Shown piece by piece: positions 1 through 6,258 of a stretch of DNA of 64,000 bases; position 1 is the first letter of the stretch; every line of letters starts with the position of its first letter. Location: IMG/VR virus record IMGVR_UViG_3300009081_000001, positions 23,060 through 87,059 of that record; one strand, given 5' to 3'. The DNA comes from a virus. The notes under the pieces were generated by a model. The model was not told the origin of the DNA, ran no database searches, and saw only the letters and a list, made by a program, of their open reading frames with translations. The position numbers and the translations under genes were made by a program.

Positions 1-1194
1 ACACCGCCAGGGGTCGAGTACCATCTTTGCTTTCGATGCACTCAAGTCCGTCCACTCTGGCAGCATGACCACAAGGACTGTAGCCTGGCCCAACACTTCC
101 TCATAGGTATGGCTGCATGGGGCCAGCTTATCATAGGTGATGGCACCTGTTATCTCTGCCAGCCTTTGCCCCTGTGATTCCTCTGTGACCGGCGTTCCAA
201 CCTTATACGCCAGTCCCAGGATACCTACCGTGTCCCTTGGCGTACACCACTTCTCTACCGTGTGCAGTAAGCGCATGAGTACGTCCCGATTCGTGCGGGT
301 AGTGGCATGAACCAGATAGGGCCAGTCCTCACTTCCAAGGGCAGAGATAAGAGCCCGTCCATCCCTCGGAAAGCATGGCCCCCCGTAGCCCACCCCCGAC
401 TTGAGATACTTCTTGCCAATGCGTGAGTCATGGCCGATGGCTTGTAGGATGGTATCGCTATTAGCACCTGGCACGATACCCGCAAGCTCCCCTACCATGT
501 TAGCATAGCTGATCTTCATGGTAACGTAGCAGTTCAGTGACAGCTTGGCAATCTCGGCGTTGACAAAGCTCATGCGGCGGATAGGTGGGGGAATGTACAC
601 TCGGGGGTTGTCGTCAATGTAGAAGCCTCCGTAGACTGCATGATAGAACATCTCCAGCATCTCCCCTGCCCTATCGTCACTCTCTCCAATGAGGATAAAG
701 TCAGGGTTCTCCATATCTCTCAGCACGGAGCCAAGGGCAACAAACTCTGGAGAGTAGCAGAGGCCGAAGTCAGAGCCACACTTCTTCTTGCTCAACCTCT
801 CCATCAGGTCTGCTATCTGCTGCGTATGCCCTGGCATGACCGTAGAGACGATGACTACAAGGTGATAGGCGTCCTTGTCTCTAAGAGCAATGGCGATGTT
901 CTCACAGGCGGCTCGAACGTAGTCCAGGGAGAACGCCCCGCTGTCATCCGATGGCGTAGGGACAAGGATAAAGGTGATCTCCGATTCCTTGACCGCTTTC
1001 TGTAGGTTCGTGGTCATGTGAAAGGGGTACTGTGCTACAAGCTCATTCACACCGGGCTCTGCTACATTTCCGTCGGAAATAGCCTTGATAGCTTGTGGAT
1101 TTACGTCAACTCCGATGACACTATGGCCCTTGCTCGATATCCAGGCTGCAAGCGCAGCGCCGAGCTTCCCTAGTCCAACTACGGATACATTCAC
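1..1194 (-). CDS. UDP-glucose/GDP-mannose dehydrogenase family protein (3' end outside window)
   Basis: Read by eye from the minus strand; the frame stays open to the window edge, so only the first 398 codons are seen. The family oxidises a nucleotide sugar to the uronic acid with NAD+. Visible signs are an N-terminal Rossmann motif VVGLGKLGAALA (residues 4-15), a VPTPSDD segment, and the catalytic-cysteine motif GGPCFPRD, so it looks active. The GTG start at 1194 is chosen because AGGAGG lies five bases upstream and the start overlaps the previous stop by 4 bp. A copy of the 15-bp palindrome (1066-1080) is translated as ISDGN near residue 40, in the loop after the second beta strand. With the sulfotransferase and glycosyltransferase upstream it forms a sugar or surface modification cassette. 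Family call is firm; exact substrate unknown. Confidence 0.9.
   Translation of the reverse strand, partial: MNVSVVGLGKLGAALAAWISSKGHSVIGVDVNPQAIKAISDGNVAEPGVNELVAQYPFHMTTNLQKAVKESEITFILVPTPSDDSGAFSLDYVRAACENIAIALRDKDAYHLVVIVSTVMPGHTQQIADLMERLSKKKCGSDFGLCYSPEFVALGSVLRDMENPDFILIGESDDRAGEMLEMFYHAVYGGFYIDDNPRVYIPPPIRRMSFVNAEIAKLSLNCYVTMKISYANMVGELAGIVPGANSDTILQAIGHDSRIGKKYLKSGVGYGGPCFPRDGRALISALGSEDWPYLVHATTRTNRDVLMRLLHTVEKWCTPRDTVGILGLAYKVGTPVTEESQGQRLAEITGAITYDKLAPCSHTYEEVLGQATVLVVMLPEWTDLSASKAKMVLDPWRC
1066..1080. repeat. 15-bp palindrome, copy 1
   Basis: ATTTCCGTCGGAAAT, perfect, inside the UDP-sugar dehydrogenase gene (encodes ISDGN). Confidence 0.95.
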
Positions 1195-1424
1195 TTGTTC
1201 CTCCTGCAAACTAGCCCGGCCATTCGATTGCCCTCAGTCATCCATATGTTTTGCGTACAGGTGAAGCCGGGCGGCACGGTGATCGCAATGCTGAACTCTG
1301 TTAGCTCCCTGGTATCCTGCTGTCTCAGCCAACGGTTGCCACAAATGCCACCCACGACGATGGCGATAACAAGCACAGCGGTCACACAGACGATGATGGC
1401 TACTTTTACTTCATTCCCCTTCAT
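1191..1424 (-). CDS. Small membrane protein with one N-terminal transmembrane helix
   Basis: A 77-residue protein. After a short charged start (MKGNEVK) comes one long hydrophobic segment (residues 8-28), then a mostly polar tail with two cysteines. It lies between the sulfotransferase and the sugar dehydrogenase and overlaps the latter by 4 bp (GTGA), so it is translationally coupled and probably real. Function unknown; an anchor for the neighbouring sugar-modifying enzymes is only a guess. Confidence 0.6.
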   Translation of the reverse strand: MKGNEVKVAIIVCVTAVLVIAIVVGGICGNRWLRQQDTRELTEFSIAITVPPGFTCTQNIWMTEGNRMAGLVCRRNK

Positions 1425-1427
1425 TCG

Positions 1428-2033
1428 TTACCTCCAATGCCTCAAGCTCTTGTCTACAAAGTCAACAGCCTCTTGTGTTACTTCTACACCAAGGTACTCC
1501 GCTATCTCTCGTACTGCCAACTCTGGACACTCTACAAGGTCATTGTAGTATACCCAATGGGCATCATCGGGCACGTTCTGCATCATGGCCTTGAGATACC
1601 GCAAAGAGATAGCTCTAGCCTCTTCCAGTGTGTGACCACCCCGGCGAAAGAGGCTATTGGCACACTGGTATGGGTCACGAAACACGGCGATAACCTTGAT
1701 GCTTCTACAATGAGTCTTCAACTCTGGCAAGAGAAAGCAAAAGCGCGGGTCTTTCATGGCCCATCGGGGATGCTTCTCAAACTCACGGATAAGACGAATG
1801 TAGCCAAGCGGATCTCGATTCCAGAACAGGTGATCGAGGTCGGGATTCTTCCAGTCTCCCCCCATCATGGCCGTGTGCAGCTCTGTGATACGCTTATCCT
1901 CGAAATAGCCCTTGGGGTTGTGGATAGAAGGGGGCCATAGGTCATCCCCCATGAAGAAGCCTAGATGATGGAGCACCCCTGCCACCGCACTTGTGCCGCC
2001 CCTGTTTAGCCCGACTACTGCTACACCTGTCAT
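1428..2033 (-). CDS. Sulfotransferase family protein
   Basis: A 201-residue protein if it starts at the ATG at 2033, which has GCAGGAAC just upstream and overlaps the preceding small gene by ATGA; the frame extends 27 codons further up without support. The N-terminus shows the PAPS 5'-phosphosulfate loop in the form VGLNRGGTSAVAGVLHHLGF, and the middle has VFRDPYQCANSLFRR, which fits the 3'-phosphate site of PAPS-dependent sulfotransferases. The family moves sulfate from PAPS to a hydroxyl or amine. In a phage late operon beside a glycosyltransferase and a UDP-sugar dehydrogenase, the target could be a virion sugar or host surface polysaccharide. Family assignment good, substrate unknown. Confidence 0.8.
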   Translation of the reverse strand: MTGVAVVGLNRGGTSAVAGVLHHLGFFMGDDLWPPSIHNPKGYFEDKRITELHTAMMGGDWKNPDLDHLFWNRDPLGYIRLIREFEKHPRWAMKDPRFCFLLPELKTHCRSIKVIAVFRDPYQCANSLFRRGGHTLEEARAISLRYLKAMMQNVPDDAHWVYYNDLVECPELAVREIAEYLGVEVTQEAVDFVDKSLRHWR

Positions 2034-2137
2034 GTTCCTGCCAGATAGAGAGTCAGTGCGAAGAGGGCTACAAGGGCTAGGGCAAATATCACCACTATAG
2101 ACGCCAGGCCGCATACCACACAGGCAAGTATTACCAT
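2030..2137 (-). CDS. Tiny hydrophobic membrane protein (35 aa)
   Basis: A 35-residue, almost wholly hydrophobic peptide starting MVILACVVCG. The ATG at 2137 follows GGAGGATTCTAGA, a good ribosome site, one base after the glycosyltransferase stop; its stop overlaps the sulfotransferase start as ATGA. Both junctions fit a genuine coupled gene. It would span the membrane once. Function unknown. Confidence 0.6.
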   Translation of the reverse strand: MVILACVVCGLASIVVIFALALVALFALTLYLAGT

Positions 2138-2138
2138 T

Positions 2139-2951
2139 CTAGAATCCTCCGTCGTAAAACACAGGGCGCTTGCCTTTAATGTACTCCTGCTTGATGCGCT
2201 CAAAGTCGGCAACCGGGTCGCGTACAACGTCCATCTTCCACTGCGTATAGGCTGTGTTCCCTGGATCAATGTGGTCTATCTCAAAGCCGTGCAGAAAGAC
2301 ACTCTCATAGCCCAGGACGTTCATACGAACAGCGGCATAACTATCATCTAATCCGTAGCAGCCCATTTGCCACAAATAGCCAAACCGCCCATTGTCACCT
2401 ATCAGGCTTCCACGGTACGCTTGGACCGTGCCCATGATGTGATTGCAGCTTTCGACAACAATCCACCGCTGTCCTTTCTCGTGGGGCAGGAACCGCAACT
2501 TGCTCCTATACCACTGGTTAGTATGGTCGGGCCTTTCTTCCAGGTCTTTCCTCTTGAGGCCACAGATACCGATAGAGGGATCTCGCTCGAATACCTCTAC
2601 CATTCTATCTGCCCATCCCGACTCGTGCCACTCCACATCGTTGTCTATCTTGCACACCGCCTTGTACATAGGCTGATAGTACCGCCACAACTTATTGAGG
2701 GCATTGGCCGTCCCAATATTCGAGCCGTTGTATGAGACGTGACTGATTATGTCGCTATACTCGTCGTATAAAGCATGGGTAGCAGCACAGGAGCCATTGT
2801 CCGATACCATGAGGGTATGCTTGGTAAAGTCAACAGTCCTACGCATAGAGGCCAGCGTTCGCCGGGTAAGGGGGTGCCTGTTGTTATCCTCTAGATCGTG
2901 CGTGACCATAGTGAGTAAAATGATGCACCCCCTATCAAACCGAGATAGCAA
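2139..2951 (-). CDS. Glycosyltransferase, GT-A fold (family 2-like)
   Basis: The N-terminal strand ILLTMVTHD, followed by a VSDNGSCAAT segment and the acidic motif KIDNDVEW (a DxD-type metal and nucleotide-sugar site), is typical of GT-A enzymes that transfer a sugar from a nucleotide donor. Its length (about 260 residues) suits a single catalytic domain with no membrane anchor. The start is uncertain: TTG at 2951 gives the longest form but overlaps the upstream gene; ATT at 2921, six bases after AGGGGG, is also plausible; ATG at 2909 would remove the first strand. It lies in the same operon as the sulfotransferase and sugar dehydrogenase, suggesting joint synthesis of a modified glycan. Confidence 0.8.
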   Translation of the reverse strand: MLSRFDRGCIILLTMVTHDLEDNNRHPLTRRTLASMRRTVDFTKHTLMVSDNGSCAATHALYDEYSDIISHVSYNGSNIGTANALNKLWRYYQPMYKAVCKIDNDVEWHESGWADRMVEVFERDPSIGICGLKRKDLEERPDHTNQWYRSKLRFLPHEKGQRWIVVESCNHIMGTVQAYRGSLIGDNGRFGYLWQMGCYGLDDSYAAVRMNVLGYESVFLHGFEIDHIDPGNTAYTQWKMDVVRDPVADFERIKQEYIKGKRPVFYDGGF

Positions 2952-3102
2952 GGAATATGTCGTAGCCCCACATTTCCGTGATTAAGGCTAAGTCCTCGAC
3001 CTCAAGTTCACTGTGCATACCATGACCGTCTACAAGAACCTCCATATCCCCATGCGTTTCCTCTACGTCTTTCAGCCGTTCAATCAACTCGGATAGCTTC
3101 AC
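2935..3102 (-). CDS. Small conserved-looking protein (55 aa), GTG start
   Basis: GTG at 3102 is preceded by AGGAGGCAAGAA. The product begins with KLSELIERLKD and carries the segment VLVDGHGMHSELEVEDLALI, an alternating pattern that would make a helix followed by a small beta sheet. Its last 17 bp overlap the longest form of the glycosyltransferase. No function recognised. Confidence 0.6.
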   Translation of the reverse strand: MKLSELIERLKDVEETHGDMEVLVDGHGMHSELEVEDLALITEMWGYDIFLAISV

Positions 3103-3112
3103 TTCTTGCCTC

Positions 3113-3538
3113 CTATGCTATTCGCTCAAGGCCGTCGGTATTGGTCTTGATGTGCCAGAGCCAACCAGGACCACCGGGAACGGGATCGCCACAGTACTCT
3201 TGCAACGGCCCCGAAACATAGTCATCGCCGTGCATCCACAATTCAACGTGGCCCCTAAGGGTACGAACACAGAGCGCATCGCCTTCAGGAATAAGGTTGC
3301 CGTTCTTCGTTTGGGGAAATATCTCAACCTCCCCCTTTCCAGTATCGGCCACCCGACAGTTGGCAAGCCAATGACCATTGAACCTCACATGACACCGCGA
3401 AGCCAATGGACTTCCACCCTCTACCCTCAAGGCGGGATAGACTACGCTCCTAGATTTGATAAGGCCCACTACCGGCACACAGGCAGCAGCGGCCCATGCA
3501 AGGCATCCACCAAGAAACCCTCTCCTACTTACACTCAC
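3113..3538 (-). CDS. Exported protein with Tat-like signal sequence
   Basis: Taken to start at the GTG at 3538, which overlaps the stop of the FmdB gene (GTGA). The first residues read SVSRRGFLGG followed by the hydrophobic run CLAWAAAACVPVVGLI; this matches the twin-arginine consensus S-R-R-x-F-L and a signal helix. The mature part (about 110 residues) is rich in beta-forming residues and has three cysteines. A phage protein sent through the Tat route would act outside the cytoplasm, for example as a lysogenic-conversion or lysis accessory factor, but nothing else supports a function. The upstream extension of the frame lacks a ribosome site. Confidence 0.6.
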   Translation of the reverse strand: MSVSRRGFLGGCLAWAAAACVPVVGLIKSRSVVYPALRVEGGSPLASRCHVRFNGHWLANCRVADTGKGEVEIFPQTKNGNLIPEGDALCVRTLRGHVELWMHGDDYVSGPLQEYCGDPVPGGPGWLWHIKTNTDGLERIA

Positions 3539-3765
3539 TTCTTGCCCCCCACCCAGTTCACTCCATGATACCCCTTGCGCGTCTCTTCGATGAAACCGCC
3601 ATGAGCTGCTGCAGCCGTGCCCCAGTTCCAGTGTGCTGTAGTGAAACAGGGCTTGCACTCACCCCCACACTCTGGACACTCAAGGGGCTCATCCTGCCGC
3701 TCTATGCGTCTCAGCGCCTCTACCCTCTCCCCGCATCCCTGGCACTCATAGACGTATATCGGCAT
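3535..3765 (-). CDS. FmdB-type zinc ribbon protein
   Basis: 76 residues. The first 40 residues, MPIYVYECQGCGERVEALRR then LECPECGG, match the FmdB/CxxC regulatory domain: two CxxC knuckles (YECQGCGE and LECPECGG) that bind one zinc. The family is widespread in bacteria and phages and its role is poorly defined. The C-terminal half has no known domain. Overlaps the following gene by 4 bp and the preceding one by 1 bp. Confidence 0.85.
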   Translation of the reverse strand: MPIYVYECQGCGERVEALRRIERQDEPLECPECGGECKPCFTTAHWNWGTAAAAHGGFIEETRKGYHGVNWVGGKK

Positions 3766-4217
3766 CAGTCATCCTCCCCATCGGAAAGCCCCAACTCCCG
3801 ACGCACTTCCTCATAGGGCCTCACACCCTCGTTGACTAGGGCAGCAACGCCGTCATTTCCGTCGGAAATAAGCCACACCTTCACGCCATGCAGGGGGATC
3901 CTTGGCGATGGAAGATACTTGAGGGCCAGCTCGTAGCTCAAATCAATGGCAAAGTTGATCTTGTCTAACCACGCCTGGTCCTTCCCCGCCCCACAATCCG
4001 CAACAAGAAAAGGGCCTACCAGTTCCCCGGTAGGCAGCTCCATTAGCACACTCTTGCCTATGTAGTTCCCCTGCAAGGCTACAAAGCCTAGCGCCCCATC
4101 TACTTGCTCCTGCTTTAGATGACGCCACTTGAGACGGTTTGCTACTACCCTATCCATTATCTCGGGATTGTAGGCTGTAGCCTTGCCCTCGTCTACCAGG
4201 GTGAGTATCTTGTTCAA
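3765..4217 (-). CDS. Hypothetical protein, possible double-psi beta-barrel (3D/RlpA-like)
   Basis: 150 residues. The segment PTGELVGPFLVADCGAGKD followed by NFAIDLSYELALKYL resembles the core of 3D/RlpA-like beta-barrels, where a conserved aspartate-rich strand and DLS close the fold; this is a pattern reading, not a confirmed hit. A copy of the 15-bp palindrome (3855-3869) is translated as ISDGN near residue 119. It overlaps both neighbours by 1-4 bp, so it belongs to the leftward operon. Such domains often occur in cell-wall-acting proteins. Confidence 0.55.
   Translation of the reverse strand: MNKILTLVDEGKATAYNPEIMDRVVANRLKWRHLKQEQVDGALGFVALQGNYIGKSVLMELPTGELVGPFLVADCGAGKDQAWLDKINFAIDLSYELALKYLPSPRIPLHGVKVWLISDGNDGVAALVNEGVRPYEEVRRELGLSDGEDD
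3855..3869. repeat. 15-bp palindrome, copy 2
   Basis: Perfect copy inside the 3765-4217 gene (ISDGN). Confidence 0.95.
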
Positions 4218-4525
4218 TCCTCTTCCTCCTTATACCCCAACGTCTCGGGCATAAAGTCACACGACCGAACATCATCAGCAAGCAAGTACAGCATGTACCT
4301 CTCCTTCCAGTCAGGATGCCTGATGATCGCCCGAATCATGTCCAACTCCTCACGCCCCAGTTGCAGATTCACCACCAGATCCGTCAACAGCCTCTCCATC
4401 ATCTTTTCCTCCCTTATTTGTTCGTTCAGTCCAAAGGTAATCCCACCACTGGTAAAACGAAGCACCGGGGTATCATCATATATAGAGATACCGTCAGTAT
4501 TCCCCGTCCAAGTACACCCATCCAT
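4214..4525 (-). CDS. Hypothetical protein (103 aa)
   Basis: Not recognised. The N-terminal 40 residues are beta-rich and the C-terminal half is helical and acidic, ending KEEED. The start at 4525 follows GGAGGGTAAGTGA; this ribosome site is built from the right half of a decayed copy of the 15-bp palindrome. A second possible start is the ATGATG near 4400, after GGGAGGAAAAG. Overlaps its downstream neighbour by 4 bp. Confidence 0.55.
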   Translation of the reverse strand: MDGCTWTGNTDGISIYDDTPVLRFTSGGITFGLNEQIREEKMMERLLTDLVVNLQLGREELDMIRAIIRHPDWKERYMLYLLADDVRSCDFMPETLGYKEEED

Positions 4526-4819
4526 TCACTTACCCTCCGTCGGAAATCTTACCGCACGTCTTCTTGTGTTCCGCAACCGTTCCTCAATCTGCCCCGCAAG
4601 CTCTACGGACCATAGCGTACCAGAACAGGCCCACAAGACCGCAAGCATCTCGTCTGGTCGCATGAAGATCGTGGTTGGTTCCTCTCTCTCGAAACGGAGA
4701 TAGACTGTATCTGGTTCAATGCCCTCCGCTATACCAGCACTAATTGTACAGTTCTCATAGGGCTGCTCCAGAATAGGGACGCACTTGGCAACACGCCCAT
4801 CTCCAAAATCAATCTCCAT
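4526..4819 (-). CDS. Hypothetical protein (97 aa)
   Basis: Not recognised. Mixed alpha/beta composition, with a basic C-terminus (RLRNTRRRAVRFPTEGK). The last residues FPTEG come from a decayed palindrome copy (4533-4547). The start is one base from the stop of the upstream gene, whose end carries a perfect palindrome 11 bp before this ATG. Confidence 0.55.
   Translation of the reverse strand: MEIDFGDGRVAKCVPILEQPYENCTISAGIAEGIEPDTVYLRFEREEPTTIFMRPDEMLAVLWACSGTLWSVELAGQIEERLRNTRRRAVRFPTEGK
4533..4547. repeat. Decayed palindrome copy
   Basis: CCCTCCGTCGGAAAT: right arm intact, left arm changed. On the minus strand the altered arm is GGAGGG, the ribosome site of the 4525 gene. Confidence 0.6.
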
Positions 4820-4820
4820 G

Positions 4821-5015
4821 TCACTCCCTATTTCCGTCGGAAATGTAAGCCTGATACGCTGCCTCTAACTCTTCTGGAAAACAGTCCACTTCCCAGGATT
4901 CACCCATCAGCCTCAACCAATTCCCGCTAGAACTACGCTCATACGTGGGCCACTCTTCCCTATCCGTCTCCACAACCCAACTCACATACGGACCATCTAC
5001 ACTAAGAACCTTCAT
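4821..5015 (-). CDS. Hypothetical protein (64 aa), first gene of the leftward operon
   Basis: Start taken at the ATG at 5015, which follows GGAGGGGAAGGGA, rather than the longer frame. The product (MKVLSVDGPYVSWVVETD...) is a short beta-rich domain with a helical end; the palindrome at 4830-4844 supplies the C-terminal ISDGN. It is the first gene after the promoter at 5154-5182, with a leader of about 130 nt. Function unknown. Confidence 0.6.
   Translation of the reverse strand: MKVLSVDGPYVSWVVETDREEWPTYERSSSGNWLRLMGESWEVDCFPEELEAAYQAYISDGNRE
4830..4844. repeat. 15-bp palindrome, copy 3
   Basis: Perfect copy at the 3' end of the 5015 gene (ISDGNRE), 11 bp before the next start. Confidence 0.95.
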
Positions 5016-5142
5016 TCCCTTCCCCTCCTTCTCTATTAGGGGATGAGGCCAGGCCGTACATCTGGCTCGCACCGCACTCCCAAGGCAGCACCCGGCGGTG
5101 TCTATGGTCATCAGTGTCTCGGACTCCCCACACCTCTCATCC

Positions 5143-5173
5143 CCATGAACACCATTATACTACCATGAACACC
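5143..5173 (-). promoter_or_regulatory. Paired operator repeats at the leftward promoter
   Basis: The 11-bp sequence CCATGAACACC (GGTGTTCATGG on the transcribed side) occurs at 5143-5153 and again at 5163-5173, 20 bp apart, i.e. about two helical turns. One copy is in the spacer and one over the start region, the geometry of a repressor or activator acting on this promoter. Confidence 0.65.
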
Positions 5174-5182
5174 TACTGTCAA
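5154..5182 (-). promoter_or_regulatory. Strong leftward promoter for the left (late-side) operon
   Basis: On the minus strand TTGACA (5182-5177) and TATAAT (5159-5154) are separated by exactly 17 bp, a consensus sigma70 promoter. It faces the leftward genes starting at 5015. Two identical 11-bp repeats lie in its spacer and just past its -10 box. Confidence 0.85.
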
Positions 5183-5234
5183 GATTCTCACTACGGTACA
5201 TATTTGCCGCTCATCCTATGAATAGATATAGGGA

Positions 5235-5279
5235 GATAGGGGGATGGATGCTAGTGGGTATACCCCCCCCTACCCTATC
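5235..5279 (+). repeat. GC-rich hairpin 5' of the structured RNA
   Basis: GATAGGG (5235-5241) pairs with CCCTATC (5273-5279), extended by further G:C pairs beyond a small bulge; inside lies the perfect palindrome GGGTATACCC (5256-5265). It could be the first stem of the RNA that follows or a separate DNA site. Confidence 0.5.
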
Positions 5280-5283
5280 GTAG

Positions 5284-5476
5284 ACAGAGCATGAGCCCCC
5301 TAGCTACAGGAGGCGCTAAGAGAAAGGGTTAAAAGCCTGTAGCGGCAGTAATGGGGAACCCCTCTGCACTGGCGAGTGTGGAGCTGTAGCATGGAGCGTG
5401 CTACAGGTCGATAGGCGGAGATACCTACTCAAAAGGTAGGAGGGCATAGCAGCACATGCCTACTCTCATGCTCTGT
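5284..5476 (+). ncRNA. Structured non-coding RNA, multibranched, class unknown
   Basis: A 12-bp helix joins ACAGAGCATGAG (5284-5295) to its complement (5465-5476), enclosing at least five hairpins: GCTACAGG/CCTGTAGC (5303-5310, 5336-5343), a GCAG-GGG stem (5345-5367), CACT/AGTG (5367-5378), CTGTAGCA/TGCTACAG (5384-5391, 5399-5406), CCTAC/GTAGG (5424-5440) and GGCAT/ATGCC (5443-5460). The repeated GCTACAG and CTGTAGC arms allow an alternative fold. Unpaired loops are purine-rich when read on the plus strand, which favours that direction. No open reading frame of note covers it. I see no clear promoter, so its expression and exact ends are inferred. It does not match a riboswitch or RNA family I can name. 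Confidence 0.65.
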
Positions 5477-5485
5477 ACTGGTACT

Positions 5486-5514
5486 GGTGCAGGTGCCACC
5501 ACTGCACCTTCTTC
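5486..5514 (+). terminator. Possible intrinsic terminator of the structured RNA
   Basis: GGTGCAG (5486-5492) pairs with CTGCACC (5502-5508), with extra inner pairs across one bulge, followed by TTCTTC. The T-run is weak, so it may instead be a further hairpin of the same RNA. Confidence 0.4.
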
Positions 5515-5516
5515 AT

Positions 5517-5576
5517 GGGCAGGATCAGGTGATGCAAGATGATAGCCTTGCTACAGTTCGAGTCTGTACTTGCCTG
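5517..5576 (+). ncRNA. tRNA-like element lacking a D-stem
   Basis: GGGCAGG (5517-5523) can pair with CTTGCCT (5569-5575; two G:U pairs) as a 7-bp acceptor-like stem. A canonical T-arm follows the pattern exactly: TACAG, loop TTCGAGT, CTGTA (5552-5568). Between them is a 5-bp hairpin GCAAG/CTTGC (5534-5538, 5547-5551) with an 8-nt loop, in the place of the anticodon arm. The D-stem and variable loop are missing, and CCA is not encoded (GCA follows). About 60 nt long, it is too short for a normal tRNA; it may be a tRNA-like structure or a degenerate tRNA. Confidence 0.4.
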
Positions 5577-5603
5577 CATAGCCTATACCTATAAGGGGGT
5601 GCT

Positions 5604-5777
5604 ATGTCTCTTTTCCGTCGGAAACGCAAGCCTGACCCCAGGCAGGAGCTACTTACTACCTATGCACACCAGGAGTATGTAGCCAGGGTGAGCGTGTGTG
5701 CGCATGGTAACTGTGAGACGTGCTCCTATAAGGCGTCTTGCACAAGGTATCACTCCAAGAAAGGAAGGGTTGTATAG
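5604..5777 (+). CDS. Small cysteine-rich protein (57 aa) with palindrome in its 5' end
   Basis: Too short for a usual ORF cut-off. ATG at 5604 follows AAGGGGGTGCT. The start MSLFRRKRK is encoded by a palindrome copy (5611-5625), the only plus-strand gene using the FRRK frame. Four cysteines (C32, C37, C40, C46) lie in a CAHGNCETCSYKASC segment and may bind a metal. The start codon can pair with upstream CATAGC (5577-5582), placing the ribosome site in a loop. First gene of the rightward region. Function unknown. Confidence 0.55.
   Translation: MSLFRRKRKPDPRQELLTTYAHQEYVARVSVCAHGNCETCSYKASCTRYHSKKGRVV
5611..5625. repeat. 15-bp palindrome, copy 4
   Basis: Core TTTCCGTCGGAAA intact, outer bases T and C. 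Encodes FRRK at the start of the 5604 gene. Confidence 0.9.
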
Positions 5778-5793
5778 CACAACAGTTCGAGGA

Positions 5794-5822
5794 TTGACAA
5801 CCGTTCAGCAGTATGGTACGAT
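5794..5822 (+). promoter_or_regulatory. Rightward promoter with GTTCAG operator half-site
   Basis: TTGACA (5794-5799), 17-bp spacer, TACGAT (5817-5822). The spacer carries GTTCAG directly after the -35 box, in the same place as in the promoters at 7775 and 21927. Confidence 0.75.
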
Positions 5823-5868
5823 AGTCTATGAAGGTGAACCCTACCTTAGTGGGAGAAAGGTTCTAGAG

Positions 5869-6162
5869 ATGGATTTCTCTCAACCCAGTGGCAAGTTTGG
5901 CTACGGTCGGATGGTGGTGGACTATACCCGCTTTGGCAAGTGCGTCAATGCGATTGTGAGGGTGGGGGAGCTGTCCCAACACCTGTTTGGTGTTGATGAC
6001 GTGGTTATAGGCGGCATCTACGAGCTAGACCACTTCCTCACTCTTGGAGAGCCCGCCGAGCTGCTTGGCTTCAAGCCCAAGTTCGCTGATATGTACGAGA
6101 TGGCCGTGTGGGATGAGTCCCATCGAGTGACCACCGTACAGTATGATAGCCTGCGAGACTAA
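5869..6162 (+). CDS. Hypothetical protein (97 aa)
   Basis: Start taken at the ATG at 5869, downstream of the promoter at 5794 and after GGGAGAAAGG; the open frame extends upstream through the promoter and should not be used. The product is a compact mixed alpha/beta protein without membrane segments (MDFSQPSGKFGYGRM...). No family recognised. It is followed by two hairpins, the second a clear terminator, so it is a one-gene transcription unit under the GTTCAG-type promoter. Confidence 0.65.
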   Translation: MDFSQPSGKFGYGRMVVDYTRFGKCVNAIVRVGELSQHLFGVDDVVIGGIYELDHFLTLGEPAELLGFKPKFADMYEMAVWDESHRVTTVQYDSLRD

Positions 6163-6170
6163 ATTGAAAG

Positions 6171-6193
6171 AGTGATGGGAGAGGCCCATCACT
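6171..6193 (+). terminator. Hairpin after the 5869 gene
   Basis: AGTGATGGG (6171-6179) pairs with CCCATCACT (6185-6193), 9 bp around a 5-nt loop, five bases ahead of a palindrome copy. No T-run follows, so it may protect mRNA rather than terminate. Confidence 0.45.
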
Positions 6194-6197
6194 AACC

Positions 6198-6212
6198 GTT
6201 TCCGTCGGAAAT
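6198..6212. repeat. 15-bp palindrome, copy 5
   Basis: GTTTCCGTCGGAAAT between a hairpin and the terminator at 6213. Confidence 0.9.
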
Positions 6213-6243
6213 AGAGCCCCTATCTCTAGGGGCTCTTTCTTTT
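6213..6243 (+). terminator. Intrinsic terminator
   Basis: AGAGCCCCTA and TAGGGGCTCT (6213-6236) form a perfect 10-bp stem with a TCTC loop, followed by TTCTTTT. A palindrome copy ends one base before it. Confidence 0.9.
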
Positions 6244-6258
6244 CCCCTACAACTAAAT

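Noticed and set aside
4119-4703. Rightward frame of 194 codons in the leftward operon
   Set aside because: Antisense to two leftward genes with proper ribosome sites and junction overlaps.
5517-5576. A full, normal tRNA gene
   Set aside because: The T-arm is canonical but the element is about 13 nt short: no D-stem, no variable loop, no CCA. Kept only as a tRNA-like element.
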